From: Sporocytophaga sp.
GTDB lineage: Bacteria; Bacteroidota; Bacteroidia; Cytophagales; Cytophagaceae
Assembly: GCF_017745095.1 (NCBI RefSeq)
Contig: NZ_JAGHZZ010000001.1
Coordinates: forward strand, 434,001 to 498,000
Reading direction: 5' to 3'
DNA length: 64,000 nucleotides
In this document: positions 24,825-33,600 of the stretch, piece by piece
Position numbering within the stretch: the stretch's first letter is position 1
Layout of the letters: every line of letters starts with the position of its first letter
Notes under the pieces: model-generated
The model's input: the letters and a program-made list of their open reading frames with translations, nothing else
The model's database searches: none
Told to the model about the DNA's origin: nothing
Position numbers and translations under genes: made by a program

Positions 24825-27587
24825 TTAATATTTTACAACTTTAAGACTAGAGACTTTTTCATTTTGAGCAACTTTAAATAGGTATATTCCTGTTTTCAAT
24901 TCAGACGTATTAATGTTGATTTCATTGTTGCCCTTTTGATATTCTCCACAAATTTTTTTGATTTCAAGTCCTTGTTCATTGTATATCTGTACGACTACTG
25001 AAGCATCTTTTTCAAGGTCCATTTTTAAAATTAGCTTATCTGAGAATGGGTTAGGATATGCAATAGTTGATACCTCATGTGTTGAAGATGCTTCATAAGC
25101 GCTTGAGTGAATTGCGGTTCTCAGGTTGCCACAGTTTGCGTCATCTTTAAGTTTGTATATCCAGGCTCCCGCAAAACCTGCAGGGCCATCTATATCACCA
25201 TCAAAGGTACCGCCAGAGCCTGTTATCAATATTCCTCCATCAGGAGTTGTTTGTATTGTAGATGCGAAATCTTCATAGGAGGAGCCGTAAGTTCCATCCC
25301 AAATTATGTTTCCATATTGGTCTGTTTTGAAAATCCAATTGTCATAGAAAAGATAAATGGGCCCATGCGGCGGGGTAGTAACATCACCTTCGTATTCTCT
25401 GGTTGCCACCGCAACTAAGAGCCCTCCTCCGGGAATATTTATTATGTCCCCCGTAATCACTGTCGAGGCATATATTCGCGAAGACGTTATGATGCCCTGG
25501 CTGCTTGCTTTAAATATCCAAAGTCCTTCAAAATTGTTTGGGGAGTTTATGTCTCCGTTATCAGAACTCGAAACGGTGGCCATTGTGAAACCTCCATTAG
25601 CCGCTGGTATTAATATAGTTTTTGAGTATGTGAATTCCACGTTACTTCCTCCGTAAGCTTTAGCCCAGATTTTATTTCCTGACTGATCTAACTTTGCCAC
25701 AAAACAATCCTGATCACCATGATAGTTGGTTACATCTCCGTTGTTTGATAGGGTCATTCCTCCAACGAGGTATGACCCATCCGCCATAATAATCATATTG
25801 GTTAATTCCTCTTCATCACTTCCTCCCAGAGATTTGGTCCATAGTTTAGCTCCTGAGTTGTTCGTTTTTACAATCCAGAAATCTTTTGACCCTTTATGAT
25901 CTGTTATGTCCCCGTTAGTTGATATCGAATTTCCTGCAGCAATATACCCTCCGTTTGCATCTGAGGATACTTTGACTAGTTTATCATCATTTGAACCACC
26001 AAATGTTTTATTCCAGATCTTATTGCCCAAAACGTCTATTGACAGTAGCCAGTAGTCAGATGCTCCGTTATTTCCATCTGTAATATCTCCATTGTTAGAA
26101 AGCGTGTTACTTCCAATTAGATAGTTATTGTCCGCTGTCTGGATAAAATCAACCAGTTCTTCATTTTTGCTGCCACCAAAAGTTTTATTCCACTGCTGGT
26201 TACCATTGTTGTCAACTTTTAGGAGGAAAATATCATATTCTCCGTTATTCCCGTCTGTAATATCACCATCACTTGACTTAGTAGTACCTGCTATAATGTA
26301 TCCTCCATCAATAGCCTGAGTCAGATAAGCAATTCTGTCGTCTTGAGATCCTCCGTATATTCTTAACCAAAGTTGGTTCCCATTCGCATCATATTTTACC
26401 AGTTCAATGTTTCCGTTATAATTTATTCCCACGATGTAGCCATCATTAGTGATCAATGGTTTTATAGCTTGTTTATTAGCAAGACCATGAGACCATTTGA
26501 TGGTTGGTTGTCCTTCTTCCAGTATTGTTACTGGGGCAGGAGATCTTTCCTGGCTTTTGCACCCTGCTCTGGTTATTGCTTCAGCGTAGTAAACTTTGTT
26601 GTATGTTAGAGGGGCTGTAGTATAAGGACTGTTGTTACCTATGGCTAGCCCTCCAGTACGTTGAGAATACCATCTGATGGCTGAGCCTGGAGAAGTAGCG
26701 TATATTGTTCCACTTTCTCCACTGCATATATAATCTCCTTTAGTTACCGGCATATCAGGAATCTCTGCAATATTCAAAGATACCCGTGTTCTATTGGAGT
26801 TTGCACATCCATATTTTGAAGACTCTACATAATAAGATTGTGATTGAGTCACATAACTTAAGAAGTATGAACTCCCGGTGTGAACGCTCGCTCCTCCCGT
26901 TGGTTGCGGATACCATTTAAAGGTTACACCTGCAGGACCGGTCGCCTTTAGGGTGGCACTATTACCGTAACCGCAAAGGGTAATGGATTTGGAAGCAACA
27001 GTTGGTGATGGTACAACAATGAATGCATAATGTATATTTACATGCTGCACCTGAAGGTTGCTCCCTGGTTTAATCATTACTTGTATCCGGTCAAATGCCT
27101 GCCCTGCTTTTATAGTAACTGTGGCAAACTGTAAGTTAGGTAGGTCAGGATTTGGCTCCAATAATTTTAAGTTAACATTTGGAGAAGCAATTGATACCTG
27201 ATTATTGTTATACGTAGCACCAATATAGGTAGCTACATAGACATTTGAGATCAAAGCTACGTGTGAAATCAGGCCTGAAAATGATAAAAATATTCTGATA
27301 CTGTCTGCAGCATCGCCTGTTACAGGAAGTTTGAGCTTCTGCTCTGTATTCCCGAATTGTGGTGACATGTTTGTTAAAACAGAAAAAGTTGAAGTGCTAT
27401 TGTCAACAGCCCTTTCAGGGTTTGTAATTGAGCAACCGAAACAAACTCCATTTACTGAATTAGTCTGAGTGGTTGCTGAAAGGCAGGGTACCTGGGCATG
27501 ACCATTCCCTGCTATAGTTATAAGCATCATCAAAAAACAGAAGGCCTTAAGGTTTGATCTTTTGGGGTAATTAAAAGATGTTTTCAT
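24825..27587 (-). CDS. Secreted T9SS type-A cargo with Ig-like domain and beta-propeller-like repeats
   Basis: 920 residues from the ATG at 27587 that opens the signal peptide (M-K-T-S-F-N-Y-P-K-R…A-Q); a GTG further up adds 16 residues with no signal character. After a first beta domain come two Ig-like modules with the pattern F-K-W-Y-P-Q-P-T-G-G and I-R-W-Y-S-Q-R-T-G-G. Then about seven repeats of some 60 residues follow, each with N-G-D-I-T-D and W-x-K-T-F-G-G-S, a delta-60/SBBP-like propeller. The end, A-Y-P-N-P-F-S-D-K-L to S-L-K-V-V-K-Y, is a type-A T9SS sorting domain. Exported by Sec, then through the outer membrane by T9SS, it is likely cell-surface bound; the ligand is unknown. Confidence 0.87.
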   Translation of the reverse strand: MKTSFNYPKRSNLKAFCFLMMLITIAGNGHAQVPCLSATTQTNSVNGVCFGCSITNPERAVDNSTSTFSVLTNMSPQFGNTEQKLKLPVTGDAADSIRIFLSFSGLISHVALISNVYVATYIGATYNNNQVSIASPNVNLKLLEPNPDLPNLQFATVTIKAGQAFDRIQVMIKPGSNLQVQHVNIHYAFIVVPSPTVASKSITLCGYGNSATLKATGPAGVTFKWYPQPTGGASVHTGSSYFLSYVTQSQSYYVESSKYGCANSNRTRVSLNIAEIPDMPVTKGDYICSGESGTIYATSPGSAIRWYSQRTGGLAIGNNSPYTTAPLTYNKVYYAEAITRAGCKSQERSPAPVTILEEGQPTIKWSHGLANKQAIKPLITNDGYIVGINYNGNIELVKYDANGNQLWLRIYGGSQDDRIAYLTQAIDGGYIIAGTTKSSDGDITDGNNGEYDIFLLKVDNNGNQQWNKTFGGSKNEELVDFIQTADNNYLIGSNTLSNNGDITDGNNGASDYWLLSIDVLGNKIWNKTFGGSNDDKLVKVSSDANGGYIAAGNSISTNGDITDHKGSKDFWIVKTNNSGAKLWTKSLGGSDEEELTNMIIMADGSYLVGGMTLSNNGDVTNYHGDQDCFVAKLDQSGNKIWAKAYGGSNVEFTYSKTILIPAANGGFTMATVSSSDNGDINSPNNFEGLWIFKASSQGIITSSRIYASTVITGDIINIPGGGLLVAVATREYEGDVTTPPHGPIYLFYDNWIFKTDQYGNIIWDGTYGSSYEDFASTIQTTPDGGILITGSGGTFDGDIDGPAGFAGAWIYKLKDDANCGNLRTAIHSSAYEASSTHEVSTIAYPNPFSDKLILKMDLEKDASVVVQIYNEQGLEIKKICGEYQKGNNEININTSELKTGIYLFKVAQNEKVSSLKVVKY

Positions 27588-27869
27588 AGTTAGAGAAATT
27601 TTAAATGTTTTAGTAAAAATTTCTGATAAGCCCACTAAACAGAATAATTGATCGAATGTTTTTGGCTAGTTGCTTAGTACTTATAGTTTTAGTACCTAAA
27701 AATGGGATTCGTATTTAAATTTTTTTCGATTGTTTCCGAAATAGGTTTGTTGAATTGTACAAAAAAATAGACATGTCGGGAATTTCTCAAAAAGGAAGGA
27801 TATCGATTTTATTTTTAATTTATTCTATGGAGCCTATCTTTTTGAGCGATGATTCTGTATAAATAAAAA

Positions 27870-27894
27870 AGGCTGCTCCTATTGAGAGCAGCCT
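27870..27894 (-). terminator. Terminator of the 696-residue secreted protein
   Basis: 9-bp perfect stem AGGCTGCTC / GAGCAGCCT with a 7-base loop and, on the minus strand, a following T-run. Confidence 0.88.
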
Positions 27895-27916
27895 ATATCG
27901 TATTCTTTAATAAGAT

Positions 27917-30007
27917 TTATTGAATTATCAACTTCTCAGTTGAGCTCTTCCCATCAGCAGTTTCAATGCGCACAAAATAAATTCCTTGTGGCGCATTTAT
28001 TTTTAGCCCATCTTCTGAAGCTATAAAATTATCAATTGCCTTACCAGAGAAATCATAAACAAATATGGTTTTAATTTTCTCCTGTTGAGAAGCAAAGTTT
28101 ATTTTAAAGCTTTCCTTGCCGGGATTAGGATAAATCATGAATACATTTTCATTATTATCTTTTGAAAAGATTGATGATACAATAGGTTCTGTCTCGCTTT
28201 TTGAATTTGAGTATAAAGAGTTATTTGGAGTACCTACAAATATTCTGTTGCTTGAAAGTGCAATTTGTGTTATGTCAGCATACAGCGGAAGATTTGCAAG
28301 TATGTCCGGACTTCTCCATTCTTCTCCTTTGTTAAAGGAAAAGTATACTCCTCCTTTATATCCTGCGTAAACATATGGGTAAGTAACACCATCATATATA
28401 AGATTGGCTGCGCAAAGAGATGTGATGTTTAGAGTAGGAAGACCATTATTTATTTGCTTCCATGAGTCTGCAGTTGTTACAGTTGAAAATACACCACTTC
28501 CATCAGTTCCAGCGAAAATTGTCCCATCTACTAATGCTAGTGACGTTAGCTTTAAATCTGTCAATCCTGAGCTGAAATTTTGCCAATCCGTACCTGGTGA
28601 CAGCTTGAATACACCTTCATTGTCTGCGGCAAGGTATGCATCGGATCCGTTTGCAATCAAAGCTGTAATCTTTAATCCTGTTGGCAATCCGGAATTCATT
28701 TCTATCCAATTGATATTGGTTGGGTTTGAATAAAATACTTTTCCAGTTGAAGTAGCTACCAATAATTTATTTTCTCTTACAGCTATTTTTACTAGTGGAT
28801 CCCCGTTTAATCCAGAACTTAAAGATACCCATACTTTCCCCGTATCAGCACTTATATATACATTTCCTGCAAGTGTTGTAGCGATCAGATTTGTACCTGA
28901 AAAGTTTAGGTCTGATACACTTAAGCTGTCAAGAAGTCCATTGTTTCTTGCAGTATATGAAGCTCCTGTTTCAGAGATGTAGTATACTCCCATATTGGTT
29001 GCTCCAACTATTGCGGTTCCATTAATGGCAAGACCTTTTATGTTTAATCCGAAAAAGCTCTCATTCGCTTTTTGCCAGGTTAATTGAGAAACCTGAGATG
29101 AGAATATACCGACTTTGGTTCCAATAAATAGTTTGGATTGTAAGGCAGTTATAGAAGTGATTGTGTCAGAAGTTAATCCCAGAGAAGACTTGGTCCAGTT
29201 TATTGTTTGAGGAGATGTGAAAAGTCCGATATCTGTGCATGCATAAATAACATCTCCATTCTGGTAAAGAAGGTTTACGGATGTATTGGATAAAGCATCA
29301 TTTAATAAAGTCCAGGGTGTTCCGCTTGCACTACTTTTGTATATTCCTTTATCCGTTCCTAATAGCATAGATGAAGGATTGATTATAACAGAATTTATTT
29401 TTCTCTCTTGAATTCCACCTTCTGTTCCCGACCACAGTTCAGTATCAATCATAACCGTGAATATTCCTCCTCCATCTGTTCCGGCAATGATGGTTTGATT
29501 GAATGTGGTAAGACAAGTTATTTTCTTGTTGAGAATTCCTTGGTTTGCAGCTTTCCAGGTATGACCACTGTCTGCGCTCATGAAAACTCCGTCTTCTTTA
29601 GTTCCTGCATATACATACTTTCCACTTGATGTAAGTGCCGTTATATTTGTAGACCCTAAACCTGAATTTACCTGAATCCAGTTTTTACCTAAATCTTTTG
29701 AGAGAAATATTCCTTCGTCAGGAGTGCCAGCAAGTACGTAGCTTCCAATAGAAGTAAGTGAAGTTATGTCACCGCTTTTTAATCCTGCATTAGTTGCCGT
29801 CCATTTAATACCTTGTTTGTTGGTGGTTCTGAAGATTCCACCGCCATTGGTGCCAACGTATGTGTTCGTATCTGCAGTGTGCATGCATGAAGCCGAACCG
29901 CCGAAAGGCCCTTTAGAGTTCCAATGTGCAAATGTTACAGTTGAAATCAGATAAGTTGAAATAAGAAAAATTTTTCTTAGGAATTTATATGTATTTATGT
30001 TTTTCAT
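27917..30007 (-). CDS. Secreted T9SS type-A cargo with YCF48/BNR-like propeller repeats
   Basis: 696 residues with a signal peptide (cut near T-F-A-H). The body is built of about 40-residue units with the pattern Y-x-G-T-x-x-G-G-I/V-F-x-S-x-D-x-G-x-x-W and N-x-G-L, as in WD40/YCF48 or sortilin-type photosystem-like propellers. The C-terminal Y-P-N-P-G-K-E-S-F-K-I … G-I-Y-F-V-R-I … K-L-I-I-Q is a type-A T9SS sorting domain. Such proteins are cell-surface or released beta-propellers of unknown binding partner. It is upstream of, and same strand as, the 920-residue cargo, but each has its own terminator. Confidence 0.87.
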   Translation of the reverse strand: MKNINTYKFLRKIFLISTYLISTVTFAHWNSKGPFGGSASCMHTADTNTYVGTNGGGIFRTTNKQGIKWTATNAGLKSGDITSLTSIGSYVLAGTPDEGIFLSKDLGKNWIQVNSGLGSTNITALTSSGKYVYAGTKEDGVFMSADSGHTWKAANQGILNKKITCLTTFNQTIIAGTDGGGIFTVMIDTELWSGTEGGIQERKINSVIINPSSMLLGTDKGIYKSSASGTPWTLLNDALSNTSVNLLYQNGDVIYACTDIGLFTSPQTINWTKSSLGLTSDTITSITALQSKLFIGTKVGIFSSQVSQLTWQKANESFFGLNIKGLAINGTAIVGATNMGVYYISETGASYTARNNGLLDSLSVSDLNFSGTNLIATTLAGNVYISADTGKVWVSLSSGLNGDPLVKIAVRENKLLVATSTGKVFYSNPTNINWIEMNSGLPTGLKITALIANGSDAYLAADNEGVFKLSPGTDWQNFSSGLTDLKLTSLALVDGTIFAGTDGSGVFSTVTTADSWKQINNGLPTLNITSLCAANLIYDGVTYPYVYAGYKGGVYFSFNKGEEWRSPDILANLPLYADITQIALSSNRIFVGTPNNSLYSNSKSETEPIVSSIFSKDNNENVFMIYPNPGKESFKINFASQQEKIKTIFVYDFSGKAIDNFIASEDGLKINAPQGIYFVRIETADGKSSTEKLIIQ

Positions 30008-30080
30008 TGTTTTATTAATTAAAAATTGAGGATTATTAATTGCTAAGGATTAGTTATTTAGTTCACCTGTTAAAGTACAT

Positions 30081-30115
30081 GGACTTCATCCCTAATTTTT
30101 CTCCTGAAGGACATG
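30081..30115 (-). repeat. Dispersed CCTTCTC repeat, degenerate copy 3
   Basis: Read on the minus strand it gives CCTTCAGGAGAA…ATTAGGGATGAAGTCC, the right half of the element at 11644 and 20601; the left arm of the hairpin is lost. Confidence 0.65.
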
Positions 30116-30159
30116 GTTGTCTACTTAATATTCTGTAAAGAGCACAGCAATCGGCTATT

Positions 30160-30289
30160 TTGTCATCCTGAGCCGTGCGAAGGATCTGATAGTTACAAAA
30201 TAAATTGTAATTTCAATCACCAATCTGCCAGATAGCTCAATTTTCATTCTTTGGGAAAGCTCAGATGTTTAGCGAGCTCAACATGACAA
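30160..30289. repeat. Inverted-terminus element of the TCATCCTGAGC type
   Basis: The ends TTGTCATCCTGAGC (left) and, read in complement, TTGTCATGTTGAGC (right) form ~30-bp imperfect inverted repeats around a 130-bp unit without coding capacity. Similar TCATCCTGAGC-ended repeats are widespread in many bacterial genomes (general knowledge). It separates the metal operon from the propeller gene. Confidence 0.65.
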
Positions 30290-30356
30290 ATGAAAGTTTT
30301 CTTAAATGGAGGACTATGTTGTTAAGGTGAGGTCTTAAATACCCAATCCTATATCA

Positions 30357-30728
30357 CTAAACCAATGAAATTTTAGGTGGTCTGAAAATCTTATCCGGAA
30401 AGCTTTGTAGAAAGTCTTCCTGGTAAATTAAACGTGGCTTTTGAGAAACCTTTTTTATACAATTAAATAAGTTGAAGGAAATACATTCAAAGGATTCTTC
30501 GGTGATTTTGGTTTTAGCTACAGGAGATTTGGAATCTTTTTTTTCCTGATTAAGACTTTTGTTAAGATAACAATGTCCTTTACAGTCAGAACCTTTGATG
30601 TTTCTGTTCATACAATAATGACTTGCAATATATTGTCTGTTTATATGAAAATCAGCAAGAATGATCAGTTTCATGAAACAGTTCAATAGTAGTAAAAATG
30701 AAAGCGCTATTGCAAGATATTTCTTCAT
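30357..30728 (-). CDS. Small exported Cys-motif protein, paralogue of 33082-33450
   Basis: 123 residues. A signal-like hydrophobic start (M-K-K-Y-L-A-I-A-L-S-F-L-L-L-L) leads to F-M-K-L-I and then N-x-x-Y-I-A-x-x-x-C-x-N-(7)-C-K-G-H-C-Y-L-x-K. The three cysteines in that block, plus two later ones, suggest metal or thiol chemistry outside the cytoplasm. The first gene of the same operon encodes a clear paralogue with the same block. It begins 3 bases after the cytochrome-like gene and is the last gene of the operon. I know similar unnamed Bacteroidota proteins next to TonB or metal genes but no function. Confidence 0.72.
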   Translation of the reverse strand: MKKYLAIALSFLLLLNCFMKLIILADFHINRQYIASHYCMNRNIKGSDCKGHCYLNKSLNQEKKDSKSPVAKTKITEESFECISFNLFNCIKKVSQKPRLIYQEDFLQSFPDKIFRPPKISLV

Positions 30729-30731
30729 GCT

Positions 30732-31130
30732 TTAGTTATTCTTTGCATTATCATCCATCCACTTCAATATTTGTTCTATAGAGCAGTCGTCAAGCTTTCC
30801 GTATGGTGGCATAGGTTGAGTGACAGAAATAAGAGCTGCATATAATAAACTTCTGGATGGGTTTATTGTGTCTACATAACCACTCTTCGGCCTCGTCAGG
30901 TTACTATAGGCCTGGGAAGCTTCCAGGTTAAGCCCTCCTGCAGGGCTTTGGCCAGCGTGGCATTCGAAACCTGTAGCACAATTATTTTGAAAAATTGGTA
31001 AAAGGTCGCCTTTAAAGGATACGCTATCTTGAAGAGCAAGTTTGCACGGATCTTCTTTCTGTGTATCATACTGACAGCCATATAACCATATAGCAGTCAG
31101 CATTAAAACAAAAATGTTCTTATTCTTCAT
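30732..31130 (-). CDS. Cytochrome c-like lipoprotein with atypical heme motif
   Basis: 132 residues. Signal peptide with lipobox L-Y-G-C (Cys19), so membrane-anchored. The heme-binding candidate is C-A-T-G-F-E-C-H: five residues between the cysteines rather than the usual two. A possible distal methionine is in Q-P-M-P-P-Y-G-K-L. The layout (F-K-G-D-L-L-P-I-F-Q-N-N-C … S-P-A-G-G-L-N-L) is that of Bacteroidota periplasmic c-type cytochromes. It overlaps the MbnP-like gene by 11 bases, which points to coupled translation and joint function, probably electron transfer to or from the MbnP-like protein. Confidence 0.75.
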   Translation of the reverse strand: MKNKNIFVLMLTAIWLYGCQYDTQKEDPCKLALQDSVSFKGDLLPIFQNNCATGFECHAGQSPAGGLNLEASQAYSNLTRPKSGYVDTINPSRSLLYAALISVTQPMPPYGKLDDCSIEQILKWMDDNAKNN

Positions 31131-31938
31131 ATTTGAACATAGAAGCTATATTGTTACCAATTATTGTTTCAATATCCTTTGCAGGTACTTCAATGGAGGA
31201 CACATTCAGGTTAGCTTTGTTGTTTAAAGGAACATTCCTAAAGAACTGATTCCAGTCTAGATAAAGATGAAGAAATTGAGTCTTGTTGACAATCACTGCA
31301 TATTCATATTCCGGCATAACTACCTGCTTGAAGTTTTTTGAAGTGCCTAACTTATAGCTGAATGGCTGCATGTTTTCTTCGGGCGCGTCAGCATTGGCAG
31401 TTGTATCAATTTTTCCTTCAAAATTAATAAATGAGTAGCCATCAGGTTGAGCTGCTGAACCATACCACATAGATTGATTGCTCAATACATCGGTAGCAGA
31501 GGAAGGTGATTTCTTATTAGTTTCTTCATCAAGCCCTACATAAAAACGGATGGACTTATAAAAACCCGGAGGTACATCACCGATATCGTATGTGTCCTCA
31601 TCAACATTTTTTAGGATGATTTTACCCGGTACTTTATACACTGAACCATCTTTCTTTATAAGTTCTATCTTTGATATAAAAAGATTCGTTCTGCTGAAGG
31701 AAATCTTTCTTCCAGCATTATTTGTGTATATTTCATTAGGGCCAAGCACCTCTTCCTGATCAATATAATTATGGAGGTGTAAACGAAGAAAGCCCGTAGG
31801 CCCTGTATAGGGTTGTTCTGTTGTAGTAGTATCAGTAAGTCCGGAAGGTGAAGGGTCGTTTTTATCTTTGCATCCTGCAATTATAAAAATGCATATTATA
31901 CTTGTGAAAACTAAAGACTGATAATTAAATATTTTCAT
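31120..31938 (-). CDS. MbnP-like lipoprotein
   Basis: 272 residues with lipobox I-A-G-C (Cys22). The domain matches MbnP-type proteins: F-S-R-T-N-L-F-I-S-K-I-E-L-I-K-K-D-G, then G-F-Y-K-S-I-R-F-Y-V-G-L-D-E-E-T-N, then M-W-Y-G…G-Y-S-F-I-N-F-E-G. MbnP family proteins bind copper in methanotrophs and work with a heme protein (MbnH) that modifies a tryptophan. Here the neighbour is a small cytochrome-like lipoprotein instead, and no methanobactin genes are present. It lies 11 bases after the barrel gene. Confidence 0.8.
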   Translation of the reverse strand: MKIFNYQSLVFTSIICIFIIAGCKDKNDPSPSGLTDTTTTEQPYTGPTGFLRLHLHNYIDQEEVLGPNEIYTNNAGRKISFSRTNLFISKIELIKKDGSVYKVPGKIILKNVDEDTYDIGDVPPGFYKSIRFYVGLDEETNKKSPSSATDVLSNQSMWYGSAAQPDGYSFINFEGKIDTTANADAPEENMQPFSYKLGTSKNFKQVVMPEYEYAVIVNKTQFLHLYLDWNQFFRNVPLNNKANLNVSSIEVPAKDIETIIGNNIASMFKYEE

Positions 31939-31949
31939 TCTAAGATATA

Positions 31950-33005
31950 TTAAAGAGTTATTGAATATGATGCAAATAATGTAAAACGTTGAGCCATTTG
32001 TGGTCCGTTTAAATTTTGATAAACAGGAACTCCAAACTCAAGACTGATTTTACTGCCGGTTAAGAAGCTTGTATTTAAATAATAATTAGTGCCCAGGTAC
32101 AGAAAGGCTTTCTCTCCTCCATAATTAGCGGGATTGCTTCCTGGCTCGTAATCTTTCGGCAGATCTTTGTCTTTTCCTTTTATAGCTTGCAAAGAAGCTG
32201 TCTCTAATCTTACGGAACTGCTGAATGGTTTAGACCATTTATATGCTATCCAGTTATTTAAGGTAAGTTCATTGCCAAGTTTATATCCAAGATGGTTGGT
32301 GTTTAATCTTATAATAGAAGAAACCTGTGAACTAAATGAAAATCTCGTTTTATTATAGAAGTAATTAATTACCGGTGTAAAATCCCAGGTTCCAGAGCCC
32401 ATTTGCATTACATAAGGAAGCCTGATACCATCATACATGTTTTCTGCATTACCAGTAATGTTAATCCTTCCTGCAGGAATACTTATGCCTGGACTAAGAA
32501 GCAGTTGAGAGTTATTTTTATTAAGTAAATTATAGATCAGGCTTAGTTTAATATCTCCAAGCCCTGAAGTTTTCATCTTCATTGCGGAGCTTTCTTCACT
32601 TGTCCCTCCATGATTATGCTGCATACCCGGATGCATGGTCATGGTCATGCGATTGTAATTGTAGTTCAACATAGCCATGAGGGTTATCTTATCACTAAGG
32701 CCGTACATGGCCATGAGCATATGCATATCCATCCGCATATGATCAGGATACATAAGGTAATTGTTAAACACATGGTCGGAGGTTACCTTGCGAGAGCCTT
32801 CTAAGACATGTTTCATGTCCATAGCCATGAATCTGTATGAAAACATCCATTCGCCTTTTTCATGGGCGTGGCTGATCATTATGCCGGCAGGAGTAGTGTC
32901 ATCAAAACAGCAATGAGCGCTGCAAACCTCTTGAGAGTCGCTTTGTCCGTATGCTATATGAATGACAAATATGAACAACAGGCAAAGCCTGAATTGCATT
33001 TGCAT
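31950..33005 (-). CDS. Met/His-rich outer-membrane barrel protein
   Basis: 351 residues: signal peptide (…I-A-Y-G-Q), then a short C-S-A-H-C-C segment. Next come methionine- and histidine-rich strands and loops (M-A-M-D-M-K-H, M-R-M-D-M-H-M-L-M-A-M, M-T-M-T-M-H-P-G-M-Q-H-N-H), and amphipathic strands ending F-A-S-Y-S-I-T-L, a barrel C-terminus. Met/His clusters are typical of proteins handling Cu(I). It probably exports or imports a metal, or binds it at the surface, as part of the operon with MbnP-like and cytochrome-like lipoproteins. Relatives are annotated only as transporter or hypothetical. Confidence 0.75.
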   Translation of the reverse strand: MQMQFRLCLLFIFVIHIAYGQSDSQEVCSAHCCFDDTTPAGIMISHAHEKGEWMFSYRFMAMDMKHVLEGSRKVTSDHVFNNYLMYPDHMRMDMHMLMAMYGLSDKITLMAMLNYNYNRMTMTMHPGMQHNHGGTSEESSAMKMKTSGLGDIKLSLIYNLLNKNNSQLLLSPGISIPAGRINITGNAENMYDGIRLPYVMQMGSGTWDFTPVINYFYNKTRFSFSSQVSSIIRLNTNHLGYKLGNELTLNNWIAYKWSKPFSSSVRLETASLQAIKGKDKDLPKDYEPGSNPANYGGEKAFLYLGTNYYLNTSFLTGSKISLEFGVPVYQNLNGPQMAQRFTLFASYSITL

Positions 33006-33081
33006 TCTAGTATATATTTTATGTGAAAGAGAATTTTGAATACTTATATTGACATAAGTACAATTGGAAGTGATTAGAAAT

Positions 33082-33450
33082 TTATTGAGGGGGCTGGAAT
33101 ATGAGCCTCAGCGGGGAGCTGTAGCCTTTAACGATATAGATAACTTCTGTCTTTATTATGTAGAAAAATGAAAGCGAATAAGTAAATGAAGAAAACGGAG
33201 ACTTGATAAATACAATTTCATCAATTGTTTTCAGGAAAGAAGCATACTTCTTTTCCTGTTTTTCCTGGGCCTTGATTTTTTTTTGAAGGAAGCATTTACC
33301 CTCACATTTTAGGGATGGCTTAAATTTGTTTTCACACAAATTTGCAGCGATATAGCTTTTGTTCAATTCATAATACCCCACAAGGATCAGTTTCATATTG
33401 CTCTGCAACAACACGATCAATACCAGAAAGAGGGCTATGAATTTGTTCAT
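33082..33450 (-). CDS. Small exported Cys-motif protein, first gene of the metal operon
   Basis: 122 residues. Hydrophobic start followed by N-M-K-L-I and N-K-S-Y-I-A-A-N-L-C-E-N-(7)-C-E-G-K-C-F-L-Q-K-K, the same block as in 30357-30728. The remainder is basic, then hydrophobic. It is 76 bases upstream of the barrel gene on the same strand. A perfect -7-type TATATTTG lies at 33456-33463 on the minus strand, only five bases before the ATG. Having the pair of paralogues at both ends of one operon argues that the operon is a unit. Confidence 0.7.
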   Translation of the reverse strand: MNKFIALFLVLIVLLQSNMKLILVGYYELNKSYIAANLCENKFKPSLKCEGKCFLQKKIKAQEKQEKKYASFLKTIDEIVFIKSPFSSFTYSLSFFYIIKTEVIYIVKGYSSPLRLIFQPPQ

Positions 33451-33455
33451 TGGGA

Positions 33456-33463
33456 CAAATATA
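33456..33463 (-). promoter_or_regulatory. Candidate -7 box (TATATTTG) of the metal operon
   Basis: Perfect match to the Bacteroidota TAnnTTTG element on the minus strand, but without a -33 TTTG at the usual distance and with its end only five bases from the start codon, implying a leaderless or nearly leaderless message if used. Confidence 0.4.
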
Positions 33464-33600
33464 AATAGAGAATTGGAAATTCTAAAAGCGATAAATCTAT
33501 AAAAAGTTTAGGCCTTGATAGCTAGAGAGTTTTGTTTTTTCGGGTTTAAACATTTTTAATTCTTTGGCCTTTTTAGTCTGACTGTAAAATATATTAGGCT

